19,511 bases of DNA from Stramenopiles sp. TOSAG23-2. Its lineage: Eukaryota; Sar. The stretch spans positions 1 through 19,511 of the forward strand of contig LT649580.1 of NCBI GenBank assembly GCA_900128395.1. Reading direction: 5' to 3'. This document shows, in pieces, positions 9,501 through 18,783 of the stretch. The translations under genes and the position numbers were made by a program. Under the pieces are notes generated by a model, which was not told the DNA's origin, searched no databases, and saw only the letters and a program-made list of their open reading frames with translations. The stretch's first letter is position 1. Each line of letters opens with the position of its first letter.

Positions 9501-10229
9501 CCAGCAGTTTCTGCAATCCAATGGAAGTCGAAAGGTGGTGTTGTTCGAGGCATTCACTTTAATCGTGCAAATAGATGTGGTTCATATGATGGAAAAGGAT
9601 GCAAAGATCCAGTGCCAATAAATCATTCAATGATGACCATTACAGGAAAGAATACATCGTTGAAATATTATACCTTTTTTTTGGAAGATTGTTGTCGAAC
9701 AGAAACATTTGCACCCTGGACAACGTTTTGGAAAGGGTATTTAGCAGGGCCACAACAAGCTCAGTATCGCCATTTACTTGTAACAAATGGAGCTGGTCCA
9801 GTATCGTTTTATCATTTAAATTGTGAGCATGGCACAGGTGAAGCTATATGCGAGTTTTCCAATGGTAGCCATGATATCAATATTTACGGGTTCAAATCGG
9901 AAGGTGGTACCGTAGGTCTCTGGGCTCAAGATTGCGCTAATTTTAGTCTTTTTGGTACCGGTGGTTGTGGTTGTGTAGCAAATAATACCAGATGGCCATC
10001 AACATTTGAACAAGATTTTCCAACGTACTATAGGATACAGCGTTGCAAAAATGTTTTGCTTGCTAATATAATGGACCAGGGCTCACGTCTTACGAAACCA
10101 CAGAATAATCCATTTAATGAAATTGGATGTAACCCTGATTCCGAGAATAAAATTTTAGTTGAAGACTTGAATGGGAAAAAAATGGTGACAGATGTATTTG
10201 ATCGTCCAGTTGTTTTGATAAGCAATTAA
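6542..10229 (+). CDS. Secreted tandem beta-helix protein, GH55 / pectate_lyase_3-like (two exons)
   Basis: The exons are 6542-8464 and 8547-10229, joined in phase 0 to give 1,200 residues. The N-terminus has a hydrophobic signal or anchor (about 10-30, FFVVILVLLLSNIITIASLF). Residues about 35-380 are a beta-rich region I do not recognise. Two right-handed beta-helix entry motifs follow: about 389 onward (FLDVTAPPFFADKSG...DSTLSIQHAVDFAR...FLPHGTYRI) and about 825 onward (NAVGDGIEDDTNAIQQAI...LLPRGIYAIRKSL). Two tandem helices of this kind characterise GH55 exo-beta-1,3-glucanases and relatives, so a polysaccharide substrate is likely; in an alga beta-1,3-glucan would be plausible. I cannot place the catalytic residues. 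Many N-glycosylation sequons fit secretion. Confidence 0.87.
8465..8546 (+). other. Spliceosomal intron, 82 nt, phase 0
   Basis: The donor is GTAAGT at 8465-8470 and the acceptor is TTTACAG ending at 8546. A branch-like CTAAT at 8511-8515 lies about 32 bases before the acceptor. Reading through it hits TAG at 8552-8554, whereas removing it joins ...VAVGL to NISDFSGKN in one continuous beta-helix. It is the only intron I can define confidently in the window. Confidence 0.92.
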
Positions 10230-10639
10230 AGGGAGTGCAATCATTTTAACCGCGAGATTAACGAGATGAATTGTGTTACAAGTCGTATTATTGATGTGAA
10301 TATGTGTGATAGTGTGGTGAATACGAGCGCGTATCATTTTTAAATTTAATAAAATTATGATATGATGATATGTCATACTTCGTATATTATGTTTTTTGAT
10401 CTAGTAAAATATGTATAATTGGTGTACGATTCATACTTTATTAAAAGAGTATATAATAATACGATCGTAATTTTTAATACGTAAAATTTTATTTATCCCT
10501 TGGAAGCTCTCTCAGATAAACGGGGCCATAATATGCATTTAAAAGATAAACGCATTATTTTTACCATCTCTTCTCACGAATTTACTACGTTCATACGAAG
10601 CTTTCGTACCACCCGCGCCTACACCTCACATTGATTCCC
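10230..10639. other. Convergent 3' spacer
   Basis: This lies between the ends of the plus-strand beta-helix gene and the minus-strand ankyrin gene. No coding frame is supported. The first half is AT-rich; the part next to the ankyrin gene (about 10500-10635) is less AT-rich and contains a near-palindrome, ACGAAGCTTTCGT, at about 10597. Polyadenylation signals are not identifiable with certainty. Confidence 0.55.
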
Positions 10640-12079
10640 TTACACAAACAACTTTTTATTAATCAATGTAATTTTCAAACGAACGTGTTTTTCTTCCATA
10701 CGTTCTTCAATTAGTTGAACTGTCGTATCATTTAATTCAGTAACTGCAAGATCTTTCGGCGTTTGTTTACGTTCATCTATTGATAAAATTGTTTCTGGCG
10801 AAGCATCCATTAATAAAGAGACTACTTCTGTGTGGCCACTTTCACATGCCCAATGAGATGCAAGTTGTCCACTACCTTTACCAAATACTTGTCTACCCCA
10901 TGTATAGGAACATATAGTTGGATCGGCACCATATTTCAATAATTCTTCCACTGCTTGCAAATTTCCAAAACCTGCAGCCCAGTGTAATGGTGTGCTTCCA
11001 TTTCTAGATTGTGCATTCACATCAGCACCTTGTTCGCAAAGGTATGCAATTGATGATAATGTATCATTCATTTTATTTCTTATTCCCGTATCAGTATTAT
11101 TATATTCACTAACATCTTGCTGTATATCATGTTGACCATTATTGTTAGTTAACATTGAGTTTATTGATGATGCTACATAATGCAGTGCAGTTCCTCCATA
11201 AACTGCTTCAGTCATATTTACATTTATTTCAGTAGTATTTTTTTTATCTTCTATCATATTTTTCATTGTTATTATATCATTATTTTTAGCTGCTTGAAAA
11301 AATGGATGTGAAGCTGTGTGTTCATGGTTTGACATATTATTCTTGGAAAGATTGTTTTTTTTTTCACCATTATCGTTGATATCGGTTTTTAATGCAAAAA
11401 CTTCCCCAGCTTCCGTTCCTAAATGTTTGCTAGTAGCTTCAACAAATGCAAATTGTTTTTTTCTATTATTATCCTCATTTGATTTTTTATTTAATATGTT
11501 TTCAAGACTATTTTCTTTTAATTTAATTTCCTTTTTTATCTTATTTACAAAATTATTATCATTATTATTATTAACATTTACCACTTCTTTACTATTTTCA
11601 TTTTCACTGGTTGAAACAATGGCATTGTTATTCATTGGAGAAATATTAGTAGAAACAGTTTCACCACCTGTTATATACACCCCGTCGTTTTGTTCTATAC
11701 TATTTGCCTCTATTTTTTGTTGTTGTTGTTGCGGCTCGGTTTGTATTTTCGCAAGATTTATTGCAAATTTAGAAGGCAAAATAATAGAAGTGGATTCACC
11801 TGGTTTTAATGTTTCCAACATGTCTTCAACTTTTGCACCAGTTTGAATATCGTGTTTTGATATAAGTGGAGCTTCCATCTCTTCATCATCATCACAATCT
11901 ACAACTTCTATTTTAAAATATTTTCCAATACCAAGGTGTATGGAGTTATTATTATTATTATTTACATCCTCCTCATTATTAATTATAATACTTGTAGTTG
12001 ATTTATATCGTTTTATTAATTTCAAAATAGATGATTGTGTATTTTTTTTATTATTACATGTTATGATATATTTCAACAT
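10640..12079 (-). CDS. Ankyrin-repeat protein with a mitochondrial-like N-terminus
   Basis: This is a 479-residue protein starting at ATG 12077-12079. Residues 1-30 (MLKYIITCNNKKNTQ... ending KLIKRYKSTTS) are basic, hydroxylated and lack acids, as in mitochondrial presequences. Residues 31-250 are low complexity, with Asn runs, a Gln run at about 117-121 and many charged residues. Ankyrin repeats follow at about 257-300 (HPFFQAAKNND...GGTALHYVASS), 343-372 (YLCEQGADVNAQ), 360-389 (GSTPLHWAAGFGN...LLKYGADP) and 402-432 (GSGQLASHWACESGHTEVVSLL), with an Asn-rich insertion at about 311-335. It is a binding module; the partner is unknown. Targeting is an inference only. The gene is head-to-head with the PDZ gene. 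Confidence 0.88.
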   Translation of the reverse strand: MLKYIITCNNKKNTQSSILKLIKRYKSTTSIIINNEEDVNNNNNNSIHLGIGKYFKIEVVDCDDDEEMEAPLISKHDIQTGAKVEDMLETLKPGESTSIILPSKFAINLAKIQTEPQQQQQKIEANSIEQNDGVYITGGETVSTNISPMNNNAIVSTSENENSKEVVNVNNNNDNNFVNKIKKEIKLKENSLENILNKKSNEDNNRKKQFAFVEATSKHLGTEAGEVFALKTDINDNGEKKNNLSKNNMSNHEHTASHPFFQAAKNNDIITMKNMIEDKKNTTEINVNMTEAVYGGTALHYVASSINSMLTNNNGQHDIQQDVSEYNNTDTGIRNKMNDTLSSIAYLCEQGADVNAQSRNGSTPLHWAAGFGNLQAVEELLKYGADPTICSYTWGRQVFGKGSGQLASHWACESGHTEVVSLLMDASPETILSIDERKQTPKDLAVTELNDTTVQLIEERMEEKHVRLKITLINKKLFV

Positions 12080-12688
12080 TTTCTAACAAAGAAACGCAAA
12101 TTCACAATGTGAACGAATTACAATATATTGTACTATATTTAAAAATTACATACAGAAAAATATATACATCATCAATATACACCTATGTATCCCATATTAG
12201 ACCCACTTATGCATGTTGCATGTGCAATTTAGATCCTTTGTGTCACTTTTCCACTATGTGCTAAACAGGTGAATAGCGTAATAGATTTTTGAGGTTTTTG
12301 TTTTCCAATATTAAGTACTCTAATTTCCCATTTAAGTATATATTATATGTCATTTAATAGAATTAATATTAATATGTCTTCCTAATAGTAAAGAAAACAA
12401 TCCTTAAAAAATAAAAATTAATAATAAAAAATTTCATCCAAAAAAAATAATATTTAAAAAAAAATTGAATAAAAAAAATAAAAAGATGTATTTGTTGCAG
12501 AGAGCCGCAAGCATAGATGTACCAAGTTTTAAACATTGTTTTTAGAAAAACAAGGGGGAAATATATATATTATTATAATTGGAAATATTCGTATTTGTTC
12601 TTGATTAGTATATATTACATATATATATATTCATATATTATATTTTATTTATAATTTTTTTTTCTTTTATTCACTCATATTAATTATC
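12080..12688. other. Shared divergent promoter region (ankyrin and PDZ genes)
   Basis: This 609-base, very AT-rich spacer separates two head-to-head start codons, so both promoters must lie here. Around 12180-12290 it is slightly less AT-rich (GCATGTTGCATGTGC, with ATGC-based short inverted words). A T-rich run at about 12650-12672 precedes the PDZ start. No coding frame is supported. Confidence 0.5.
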
Positions 12689-15106
12689 ATGTTTGGTGGG
12701 AAAAAAATATTACAAGAAAAAGTTACCAAATTAGAGGAAGATATTAAAGATTTAGAAGCATCGCATGAAAAGTCAGATAATGAAAGAAATTTACATGTGC
12801 ATGAATTACAAGTGACTGTATCGTCAATCTTGAAAGAAAATGCTGATTTAGAAAGTGAAAAAGCTGAATTAGAAGATGAAATAACATCCGTGAAACAAGC
12901 TTATAACGACAGATTATCACAACAACAGGAAGTAAATACGTCATTGCAAACGCAAGTGGAAGAGGCACTAGGTGAAAATATGAAGTTGCAAGGGAAATTA
13001 GACGATGTTACGGACCGTTACAAAGAAGCCGAGCGTGAACGAGCAAAAGAACGAACATCGGCAATTGATTTACAAAGTCAATTGACTGAAAGGTTGGAAG
13101 ATGTACAAAAGGATTTAAAATTATCATTAGAACGGAACGAACGTTTAAGTGCACAAATAAAAAAAATAAATGAAGATAGTCAAGCACGTGAGACAAAATT
13201 AAATGCGATTGTATTAACAGGTAAAAATGAAATACAAACTCGTAATAATGAAATAAATCAATTAAAAGAACAAGTTCAAGTTGCTATGCAAATATCTGCT
13301 GAAGAAAAGCAAGCATCGGAAGATTCAATAAATGAATTGGATGAGAAATTGGATGCAGCTAATACTATGTTGCAACAACGACAAGATGAAATTACAAAAT
13401 TGGACAATGCAGAGAAAAAATACAAAAAAGATTTAGCAGTTTTAGCAGATACTATTGAAATTGGGCGTAAAAAAATGGTTGAATTGAAAAATTCAAGTGA
13501 TGATAAAATGCGAAGTATGATTAACGATTATGAAAATGAGAAAGATGTTGCTGCTAAGAAATTTCAAGAAAATATGTCGAATATATTAAACGAAATGAAA
13601 ATGACGAAAGAGAAATTAAATGAAGAGAAGACAGTACTAAGTGATGAATTAACTGAAACTAAAGGTAAATTAGAGAATCTAACTTTACAAGCAAATGAAC
13701 TGAAAACCTCTTTAAGTGTAGCAGTTGAAGAAAAAACACAAGCGACGGAATTAATGCAAAGCGTATTAGATAGTAAAACCTCTGAAGCATCGGAGCAACT
13801 AAAGACATTGGAAGAAAAATTGAATCTTAAAATTGAAGAAAATTCTGAAATACAATTAAAATTGGATAATATTACCATTACTTGTGAATCAATAAAAGAA
13901 GAAAAAGATAAATTGGAAAAAGGAAACGCTGTATTATCAAAAGAATTAATTGAGTTAAAAGCAACTTGTACGGATTTAAATGGTGCAAATACGGTGTTGC
14001 AAGAGAAGTTAGAAGAAGGTACAAAAAATATGAAGGAAATGGAAGAGAATATTTCTAATTTATCTGAAAAGCTTGTAATACAACAGCAACAGGAACAAGA
14101 GCAACAGCAAGAGCAAAAAGAAAAGAATGACGAAAGAGCTAATAATAATGATGATAATGATAATGAGGAAATAATAGAAAGAAAAAATTTAGAAAATGAA
14201 AAATTGAAAATTACAATTGAAACATTAAATAAAGAAATTGCAAATTTATTAAAACAAACTAGTTTTAGTAATAATTCAACATCGGAAATTACACCAGCAG
14301 CTGTAGAACAAGTCAATTTAATAGATGATAATAATAATAATGAAGTAATGAAACAAATGGAAAATGAACATAAAGAAAAACTTGAAGCAATATCTTTAAA
14401 AATGCATCAAAATGCATCTAATTTCTCATTAGAAAAGGAATCGTTTTTAGATAGAATCAAAACGGAAGTGTTAAGCAATGAAAAATTACAAACGGAGTTG
14501 AATTATACAAATGAAAAAATGAAAAAATTAGAAGTTGATATGGAAAAATTAGCTGAACTGTCAAGAAGAAAAGAAGAGGAAATGAAAGCATCAAATAAAA
14601 TGATTGTAACATTAAATGATGAATTATCATCGGCAACAAAGCAGCTTCAAGAAATGGCCAATAGCAATAACAACAACAATAATAGTAATAATAATAACAA
14701 CAACAACAACAACAACAACAATGAGAAAAGTGCTTTTGCATATAGGATAAAAGATTTACAAGTAATTCCTGTAACATTTCCAGCTGGACCAATGGGACTT
14801 GGATTATCACCATTAACTCCTGGTAGTACTATTACCATTATACGTAATTTAACCCCAGGTCAAAATAATAATCCAAGTGGTGTTGAAAGATACAATACGG
14901 ATCAAAGAAATGTAAATAAACAAATTATTCCTGGTATGGTTTTAAAGATGGTGAATGATAAATCTGTTATTGGAATGCCTTATAAACGTGTCATTGATAT
15001 GTTGATGAAAACAAAAAGACCGATTCAATTAGTGTTTGTAAGTGTAACATTTGATGATGGGACAAGGAGAACTGAGAGTATTGATGAGGAAAATCCATTT
15101 TTGTAG
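12689..15106 (+). CDS. Long coiled-coil protein with a C-terminal PDZ domain
   Basis: This is an 805-residue intronless protein. Residues about 8-650 are an almost continuous coiled coil (heptad-rich E/K/L/Q, starting KILQEKVTKLEEDIKDLE), interrupted by a Gln/Glu patch at about 465-475 and an acidic Asn patch at about 482-492. A Ser/Asn run at about 657-679 acts as a linker. The C-terminus (about 686-785) is a PDZ domain: GPMGLGLSPL is the carboxylate-binding loop (about 698-707), followed by IIPGMVLKMVNDKSVIGM and the helix YKRVIDMLMKTKRPIQLVFV. An extended Asn-rich insertion sits between strands. It is likely a dimeric scaffold that gathers partners through C-terminal peptides. Coiled-coil partner and location are unknown. 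Confidence 0.92.
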   Translation: MFGGKKILQEKVTKLEEDIKDLEASHEKSDNERNLHVHELQVTVSSILKENADLESEKAELEDEITSVKQAYNDRLSQQQEVNTSLQTQVEEALGENMKLQGKLDDVTDRYKEAERERAKERTSAIDLQSQLTERLEDVQKDLKLSLERNERLSAQIKKINEDSQARETKLNAIVLTGKNEIQTRNNEINQLKEQVQVAMQISAEEKQASEDSINELDEKLDAANTMLQQRQDEITKLDNAEKKYKKDLAVLADTIEIGRKKMVELKNSSDDKMRSMINDYENEKDVAAKKFQENMSNILNEMKMTKEKLNEEKTVLSDELTETKGKLENLTLQANELKTSLSVAVEEKTQATELMQSVLDSKTSEASEQLKTLEEKLNLKIEENSEIQLKLDNITITCESIKEEKDKLEKGNAVLSKELIELKATCTDLNGANTVLQEKLEEGTKNMKEMEENISNLSEKLVIQQQQEQEQQQEQKEKNDERANNNDDNDNEEIIERKNLENEKLKITIETLNKEIANLLKQTSFSNNSTSEITPAAVEQVNLIDDNNNNEVMKQMENEHKEKLEAISLKMHQNASNFSLEKESFLDRIKTEVLSNEKLQTELNYTNEKMKKLEVDMEKLAELSRRKEEEMKASNKMIVTLNDELSSATKQLQEMANSNNNNNNSNNNNNNNNNNNNEKSAFAYRIKDLQVIPVTFPAGPMGLGLSPLTPGSTITIIRNLTPGQNNNPSGVERYNTDQRNVNKQIIPGMVLKMVNDKSVIGMPYKRVIDMLMKTKRPIQLVFVSVTFDDGTRRTESIDEENPFL
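14657..14722 (+). repeat. Asn codon run (AAT/AAC) in the PDZ gene linker
   Basis: More than 20 near-consecutive Asn codons, broken by two Ser codons. The left half mixes AAT and AAC, and the right half is a pure AAC repeat, which suggests recent slippage growth at the right end. The run separates the coiled coil from the PDZ domain. Confidence 0.9.
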
Positions 15107-15340
15107 GAGAGAGGACCAGGAACCACAGTAAAATTGTTTTTTTTAAAAACCGCGCGTAAATTTTTTAAATATTTTTTTAAAAAACTAGAGGATATAAAAC
15201 ATTTTTACAAAAACCAAATAAAACACGCCTCATATTCACCCAAACACCGCACAACCAGGGTTTAAAAATACGAACAGTCGGGTGTGTTAAAATAACTCTC
15301 TTGCAAAAAATATTATCGCTCCACAGATTTTTTGCATTTT
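15107..15340. other. Convergent 3' spacer between the PDZ and His/Pro-rich genes
   Basis: A short spacer holding the 3' ends of both genes. A- and T-runs are common, and there are no coding frames or repeats of note. Confidence 0.5.
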
Positions 15341-16107
15341 TTATCGTCCTGGAGTCAATGGCATTAACATATGAGGAGCTGCATGGATAGCACTTCCTAC
15401 CGGTGGATAATGTGCATTTTGTGGGACATCGATATGTTCTATTTTCTTATGTTCATGAATATGATTGTTGTAAACTTGACCTGGTACATGCCCTCTTTGG
15501 AAGGGATGTGTATGTGCCATCCATGCTGGTAATCCACCATGTGGTGGTTGTTCCAATTGTTCCGTAGGTGGCATATGCAATTGATTTGGTGCTTCATGTC
15601 CGTTCATTGGACCTCCTGCAATAGGTATTTGAAGATGACCAGGGGATTCTTCTAACAACAACGTATTAGCACCATGGACTGGTGCGCCACCTGCAGTATG
15701 TTGATTAATACTTGGTGGTGGCTTTTCATGTGCGGAATATGTCTCTTTAGGTTCTTCTTCTTCTTTGCTTTCAGCTTTCGTTTCTTCTTCGTCCCCTTTT
15801 GATTGACTAGCTTCAAGCATTGCTTTATTATCGGCAGAAGCCTTGTCTTCTGGTGTAATTGGCGCTCCACCACGTAAATGTTGATGTGCCTTTGGATTCG
15901 GGTGTAAATTATGTGTTGTTCCATGTGCACTTTCTGGTAACCCATGTACTTCTCCCTTCGTCATTGGATGTTCATGATGTTGCCAAAAAGGCAATCCACT
16001 ATGCGCTGCTGTTTCTGGAACAAATGTTGCTGGTGGAAGTGCGTTGGGTGGATGCGCAGGCGGTACCCAACTCCCATATGCGCACTTCTTTCCATCAATA
16101 AAGGTAC
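15341..16107 (-). CDS. His/Pro-rich protein, main exon, 5' exon unresolved
   Basis: The open minus-strand frame runs from after a TAG at 16124-16126 down to TAA at 15341-15343. It has no ATG until 15962-15964, yet the earlier part looks coding (GTFIDGKKCAYGSWVPPAHP, later SGLPFWQHHEHPMTKG). A first exon is therefore expected upstream, joined at an acceptor such as TACAG before 16107 (phase 1). The protein is rich in His, Pro and Gly, with a Glu/Lys-rich patch in the middle (DEEETKAESKEEEEPKE). Two GGAP segments (HLRGGAPITPEDK and HTAGGAPVHGAN) may be a diverged internal repeat. There is no transmembrane segment and no family I recognise. If the Met at 15964 is the true start, the product is 207 residues. 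Confidence 0.65.
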
Positions 16108-16606
16108 CTGTATTATACTCGAACTATTTTATACTTATATTTAACCAAAAGGACAAAAATGTGTATTTTTTATTTTTTGATGACATAAATTTCCGAACCT
16201 TATTTAGTGATTGATTGTATTATGGTGCTAGAAGAGAATTTTACAATAATAGTCAAGTGGACTATTCCAAAATCAATAGAAATCATTTTTGCCTTTTTGA
16301 TAGTAACAGAATGCCTGGAATGCTGGAATGCCAGTGCAAAAAAAGGTTGATAAAAAAAAATGAGATGAACTGACGACGCAGACTAAGATGAAAAAATAAT
16401 ATAATAAAAAAAACCTTATCACGTATTAATATTGAAATAATTATTATTAGACGACTACTAATCAATTATTCAATCTGGCAATTAATGTTATATATATATA
16501 ATAATAATAATAATCATAATAATAATAATAATCATAATAATAATAATAAATACAATCACACGTATAACACTTTTATAATGCATTTTTTGTTTGTATTGAC
16601 ATAAAT
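16108..16606. other. Divergent spacer upstream of the LCAT-like gene
   Basis: The region lies between head-to-head genes and should hold the missing first exon of the His/Pro-rich gene plus two promoters. Possible minus-strand starts are ATG at about 16290 and at about 16184, but neither gives a clear donor. An ATA/AAT microsatellite with interspersed CAT fills about 16491-16550. Confidence 0.45.
16491..16550. repeat. AAT-type microsatellite
   Basis: A TA run followed by AAT units, twice interrupted by AATCAT, about 60 bases before the LCAT-like start codon. Confidence 0.85.
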
Positions 16607-17929
16607 ATGATGGTAACCTCCTTCTTCAATAATATTAAGAACAACAATAATGTTCTCCTTTTCTTGTTGTTTAAATGTGTAGTAGCATGTAATATGGTAA
16701 TGTTATTTTTCCCAACAAATGTGATTTGTCATAAAAATCCAGTTGTTGTTGTTCCAGGACTTGGTGGATCTGTCTTGGAAGCAAAACTTGAGAATCGGCC
16801 ACCCGGTAGAGATTGTCAACAAAATAGTGATTGGTATACAATATGGGCATCCGTTGTACAAGGTGCTTTTCGTTATGATTGTTTTCGCGATAATTTACAA
16901 TTATATTTAAATAGTTCAACGCTTACAGGATTATCAAATTATACAGGTGTACATATTCGACCTAGAGATTTTGGTGGGACTGGAGGAATTGAATATTCCA
17001 ATGCAGGGACAGGCGAACCACCAATTGCATACATGCATAGTCTTGTAAAAACAATGGAAGATAAAGCTGGTTATGTTAGCGGAATTTCAATACGTGCAGC
17101 TACGAATGATTTTAGAATTGTAGGTTTGGATGCATCATTGGATTTTGAATATTCACGTCTTCAATGGCTGATTGAAGATACATACAAATTAAATAACGGT
17201 TCAAAGGTTCATTTATTATCGCATTCGCTTGGTGGACCTTTAACAAATTTATTTTTAACAACATATGTATCGAGTACATGGAAGTCACAATATATTGCAT
17301 CGCATATCATGTTATCTGCACCATTACTTGGTTCACCTGTATCGATTTATGCCGCACTGAGTGGACCCAGATATGATTACGTGCCACAATTTCTTCCAGC
17401 TCTAGTGACACCGCTAGTTCGAACATTTGTATCTATTGTATGGATGTGGCCAAGGCGTGATGAAAATGGTGTAAATCCATGGGGTGATGATACCATATTT
17501 GTACAAACACCATCAAGAAATTATACTTTATCATCCCTCAAAAATCTAAGTAAAGACATACCAGGCGCATCTATTTTATCTAATAAATGGGATGAGGTAG
17601 AAGATAGAACAAGGTATAGTACAGCAGATCCAGGAGTAAAAGTTTTATGTATGTATGCAAATGATACGAAAACAGATTTATCAATAGCTACTGTAGATGC
17701 ATTTGATAAAAAAGGAACCACACTTCGCTCAACATGGGGTGATGGCACTGTGAGTTTGCTATCATTAAATGCATGTAGTGGTTGGAGCGATGTAGAAGTT
17801 CGACCTATACAATTTGGGGGTACATTAGCAGCACATACAGAAATTGTGCAAAGTAAAATTGTCATAGCAAAAATTCTGGATTGGCTTGTTGGTTTTGAGG
17901 GGGGGGGAAGACGATGGTTAAAATGTTAA
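16607..17929 (+). CDS. LCAT / lysosomal phospholipase A2-like acyltransferase, secreted
   Basis: This is a 440-residue intronless protein of normal length for the family. A hydrophobic leader (about 15-38) suggests entry to the secretory path. KNPVVVVPGLGGSVLEAK (43-60) is the conserved oxyanion-side segment. The triad is visible: Ser207 in LLSHSLGG, Asp379 in WGDGTVSLLSL and His410 in LAAHTEIV. The usual nucleophile elbow is GHSLGG; here the residue before His is Ser. RPRDFGGTGGIEY and NDFR also match the family. It should move or release fatty acyl chains from phospholipids, in a vacuole/lysosome or outside the cell. Several N-x-S/T sequons support a luminal location. A nine-G run near 17899-17907 lies in the last codons and could move the C-terminus if miscounted. 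Confidence 0.93.
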   Translation: MMVTSFFNNIKNNNNVLLFLLFKCVVACNMVMLFFPTNVICHKNPVVVVPGLGGSVLEAKLENRPPGRDCQQNSDWYTIWASVVQGAFRYDCFRDNLQLYLNSSTLTGLSNYTGVHIRPRDFGGTGGIEYSNAGTGEPPIAYMHSLVKTMEDKAGYVSGISIRAATNDFRIVGLDASLDFEYSRLQWLIEDTYKLNNGSKVHLLSHSLGGPLTNLFLTTYVSSTWKSQYIASHIMLSAPLLGSPVSIYAALSGPRYDYVPQFLPALVTPLVRTFVSIVWMWPRRDENGVNPWGDDTIFVQTPSRNYTLSSLKNLSKDIPGASILSNKWDEVEDRTRYSTADPGVKVLCMYANDTKTDLSIATVDAFDKKGTTLRSTWGDGTVSLLSLNACSGWSDVEVRPIQFGGTLAAHTEIVQSKIVIAKILDWLVGFEGGGRRWLKC

Positions 17930-17999
17930 AATTAATTAATAAATATTATTTAGGGCAAATAACTAATTAGTAGTATAGTACCAAGTCAAGTATATATAC

Positions 18000-18642
18000 T
18001 TAATCCATTACATATTCATAAGATGTCTCGAAATCCTCGTTCTTTGCTCTGCTGTAGTATGCTACATTTGATCCACGTCGGTGGCTACATCCATTAGGCA
18101 AATTATGAAATGAAAACCATGGACCTCTGAGCTCCTAAATTGAATCCTCAGGAAATTGTTTTTGTGCAGCGTTAAGACAGTCTTCATGCAAAACACTTTT
18201 GTCCTCGGTCGTTGTTGTAGTCTTTAATATCCTTTTCAGCTCTGGTATCTGGCTCGCCTTACAAAAAAACATATTTTTTTGTTGTTGTGTGAATCGAACT
18301 CTCGTTGTATCGAAAAAAGTCATACATTTAATACATTCGCCACTTTCCTCATCCAATGGTATGCCCGTGTCAAAACTGTGCACTAACAAATTAACACTAT
18401 TCACTATTAGGAAATATATATATATATCGTTTTTTAAGTGTGAATCGAACTCTCGTTGTATCGAAAAAAGTCATACATTTAATACATTCGCCACTTTCCT
18501 CATCCAATGGTATGCCCGTGTCAAAACTGTGCACTAACAAATTAACACTATTCACTATTAGGAAATATATATATATATCGTTTTTTAAAATGCCAATTTT
18601 ATTTTTCATATATTTGTAAAAAATATCAAATATCCGGTACAA
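18000..18642 (-). pseudogene. Probable broken gene with a duplicated segment and an in-frame TAG
   Basis: The minus-strand frame encodes FDTGIPLDEESGECIKC, MTFFDTTRVRFTQQQKN and ASQIPELKRILKTTT, then ...LNAAQKQFPEDSI up to a TAG at 18135-18137. The same frame then continues open with coding-like content (ELRGPWFSFHNLPNGCSHRR, later FETSYEYVMD) to TAA at 18000-18002. Upstream, the 151-bp segment holding FDTG...RVRFT is repeated, and the outer copy leads into non-coding-looking sequence and a stop at 18397. I do not recognise the family. A decayed gene is the simplest reading. Alternatives are a short intron ending at the AG of that TAG (no good donor seen) or stop readthrough. Confidence 0.4.
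18287..18588. repeat. 151-bp tandem duplication
   Basis: The copies 18287-18437 and 18438-18588 are identical, including a 13-base TA run and a T-run. On the minus strand each carries the coding-like segment FDTGIPLDEESGECIKC...RVRFT preceded by AT-rich sequence with CACAG just before it, which could be a splice acceptor. Confidence 0.97.
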
Positions 18643-18783
18643 AGAATAGTATTGTTAAGGAGGAGCCTTGGACATACATTTTATTTTTTTAGTTGTTTAA
18701 TTTATAATTTATACGTAATTACATTTTTTTTTTTAGTTGTAAAGTGCAAATCGGAGGGGCGGTCTAAGTTACGTATAATAATT

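Noticed and set aside
8601-10229. Second beta-helix frame as a separate gene starting at GTG
   Set aside because: The preceding 82-base intron with clean splice sites joins it in phase to the first frame, and codons upstream of the GTG are coding-like.
12180-12290. Possible tRNA or small RNA in the less AT-rich part of the ankyrin/PDZ spacer
   Set aside because: No cloverleaf arms or conserved T-loop could be found.
13564-14316. 250-codon Ser/Phe-rich minus-strand frame
   Set aside because: Antisense of the coiled-coil gene; Ser, Phe and Cys richness mirrors Glu/Lys codons.
16283-16465. Hydrophobic minus-strand frame in the spacer as the missing signal-peptide exon
   Set aside because: It has no ATG, a composition typical of AT-rich DNA, and no supported donor into the 16107 acceptor.
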